Part shown: positions 6,497 through 6,830 of the stretch, piece after piece
How the letters are laid out: each line of letters begins with the position of its first letter
Numbering within the stretch: the stretch's first letter is position 1
Source of the DNA: Kapaibacterium sp038202665
GTDB lineage: Bacteria > Bacteroidota > Ignavibacteria > Kapaibacteriales > Kapaibacteriaceae
NCBI GenBank assembly: GCA_038202665.1
Contig: JBBRES010000136.1
Coordinates: forward strand, 1-6,830
DNA: 6,830 bases
Direction of reading: 5' to 3'
Notes under the pieces: model-generated
The model's database searches: none
What the model saw: only the letters and a program-made list of their open reading frames with translations
What the model was told of the DNA's origin: nothing
Program-made: the position numbers and the translations under genes

Positions 6497-6830
6497 CTAG
6501 CGCCGTACTACAAACTTCACGGTTTCACGTCCGTCCGAAAGGAGATACATGCCTTCGGTGAGGTCGCTTACATCGATCAGGACTTGCGCGTTGGGCAGTG
6601 CGAGAACACGGTTGACTGTGGAGATCTGTATGCCCATGGAGGTTGTGAGTCGGAACGCAGAAGATGTGCCGCGCAGACCCGATGCAACAACGTGCGACGT
6701 GGCTGGATTGGGATAAACATTTGTCACCGCGGCCGTCGGCTCGTCGTCCACCGACGTTGGGAGGATTGCTGTAAAGATGCCGATGCCACTGTCTGCATCG
6801 TACGCGCCCGACTTGAAGGCGCGCGTGATC
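6497..6830 (-). CDS. C-terminal end of a T9SS-exported protein (partial, 5' end off the right edge)
   Basis: The frame is open from the right edge to TAG (6499-6497), giving the last 110 residues of a longer protein. Residues about 30-110 have the layout of a type IX secretion type A C-terminal sorting domain: the YPNP motif (39-42), a central strand with a Gly turn (TSMGIQIS), a DVSDLTEGMYLL segment (86-97), then a Gly turn and a final strand KFVVRR at the C-terminus. By family knowledge this domain directs the cargo across the outer membrane through T9SS and is cut off as the protein is attached to the surface or released. The first 30 residues (ITRAFKSGAYDADSGIG...) belong to the end of the preceding domain, whose nature is unknown. 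The following BNR-repeat gene starts within 18 bp and in the same frame, so this is likely the upstream member of an operon. An internal GTG at 6751 is not a real start. Confidence 0.88.
   Translation of the reverse strand, partial: ITRAFKSGAYDADSGIGIFTAILPTSVDDEPTAAVTNVYPNPATSHVVASGLRGTSSAFRLTTSMGIQISTVNRVLALPNAQVLIDVSDLTEGMYLLSDGRETVKFVVRR

Overview
The window looks like chromosomal DNA from a member of the Bacteroidota / Chlorobiota (FCB) group. The best evidence is the C-terminal end of a protein at the right edge, which has the layout of a type IX secretion system (T9SS) type A sorting domain; T9SS is essentially confined to that group. The DNA is moderately GC-rich by eye, and the large secreted proteins with Cys-rich, beta-sandwich-like modules remind me of Ignavibacteria/Kapabacteria-type genomes. 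That narrower placement is inference only.

All four genes are on the minus strand, so the direction of reading is from the right edge to the left. (1) 6830-6497: the last 110 codons of a T9SS cargo protein whose start lies outside the window. (2) 6478-3281: a complete secreted protein of about 1065 residues with at least eleven Asp-box (BNR) repeats, of the sortilin/VPS10-like beta-propeller type, with a beta-sandwich segment and a helical, probably coiled-coil tail. (3) 3284-2667: a complete PAP2-family membrane phosphatase with all three catalytic motifs intact. (4) 2528 to the left edge: the first 842 codons of a secreted protein with an N-terminal propeller-like domain followed by Cys-rich modules; its C-terminus lies outside the window.

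Genes 1, 2 and 3 look like one transcription unit. The gap between 1 and 2 is 18 bp or less, they are in the same reading frame separated by one TAG, and a possible ribosome-binding site overlaps that stop. Genes 2 and 3 overlap by 4 bp (GTGA). Gene 4 appears to be a separate unit with its own TTGACA-like promoter.

The only real intergenic space (2529-2666) is unusual. It holds a 4.8-copy, 11-bp tandem repeat enclosed in a 15-bp inverted repeat, followed in the direction of transcription by an 8-bp hairpin with a GCAA loop that shares an arm with the first stem. It lies directly after the phosphatase stop codon and directly before the -35 box of gene 4. I interpret it as a transcript 3'-end structure, possibly with alternative folds.

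Functionally the window is about the cell envelope: three exported proteins (two large and probably surface-exposed or periplasmic, one a T9SS substrate) and one inner-membrane lipid or polyprenyl phosphatase. No mobile element, tRNA, rRNA or CRISPR array was seen. The most unusual DNA structure is the repeat region. I see no clear case for a new defence or metabolic system.
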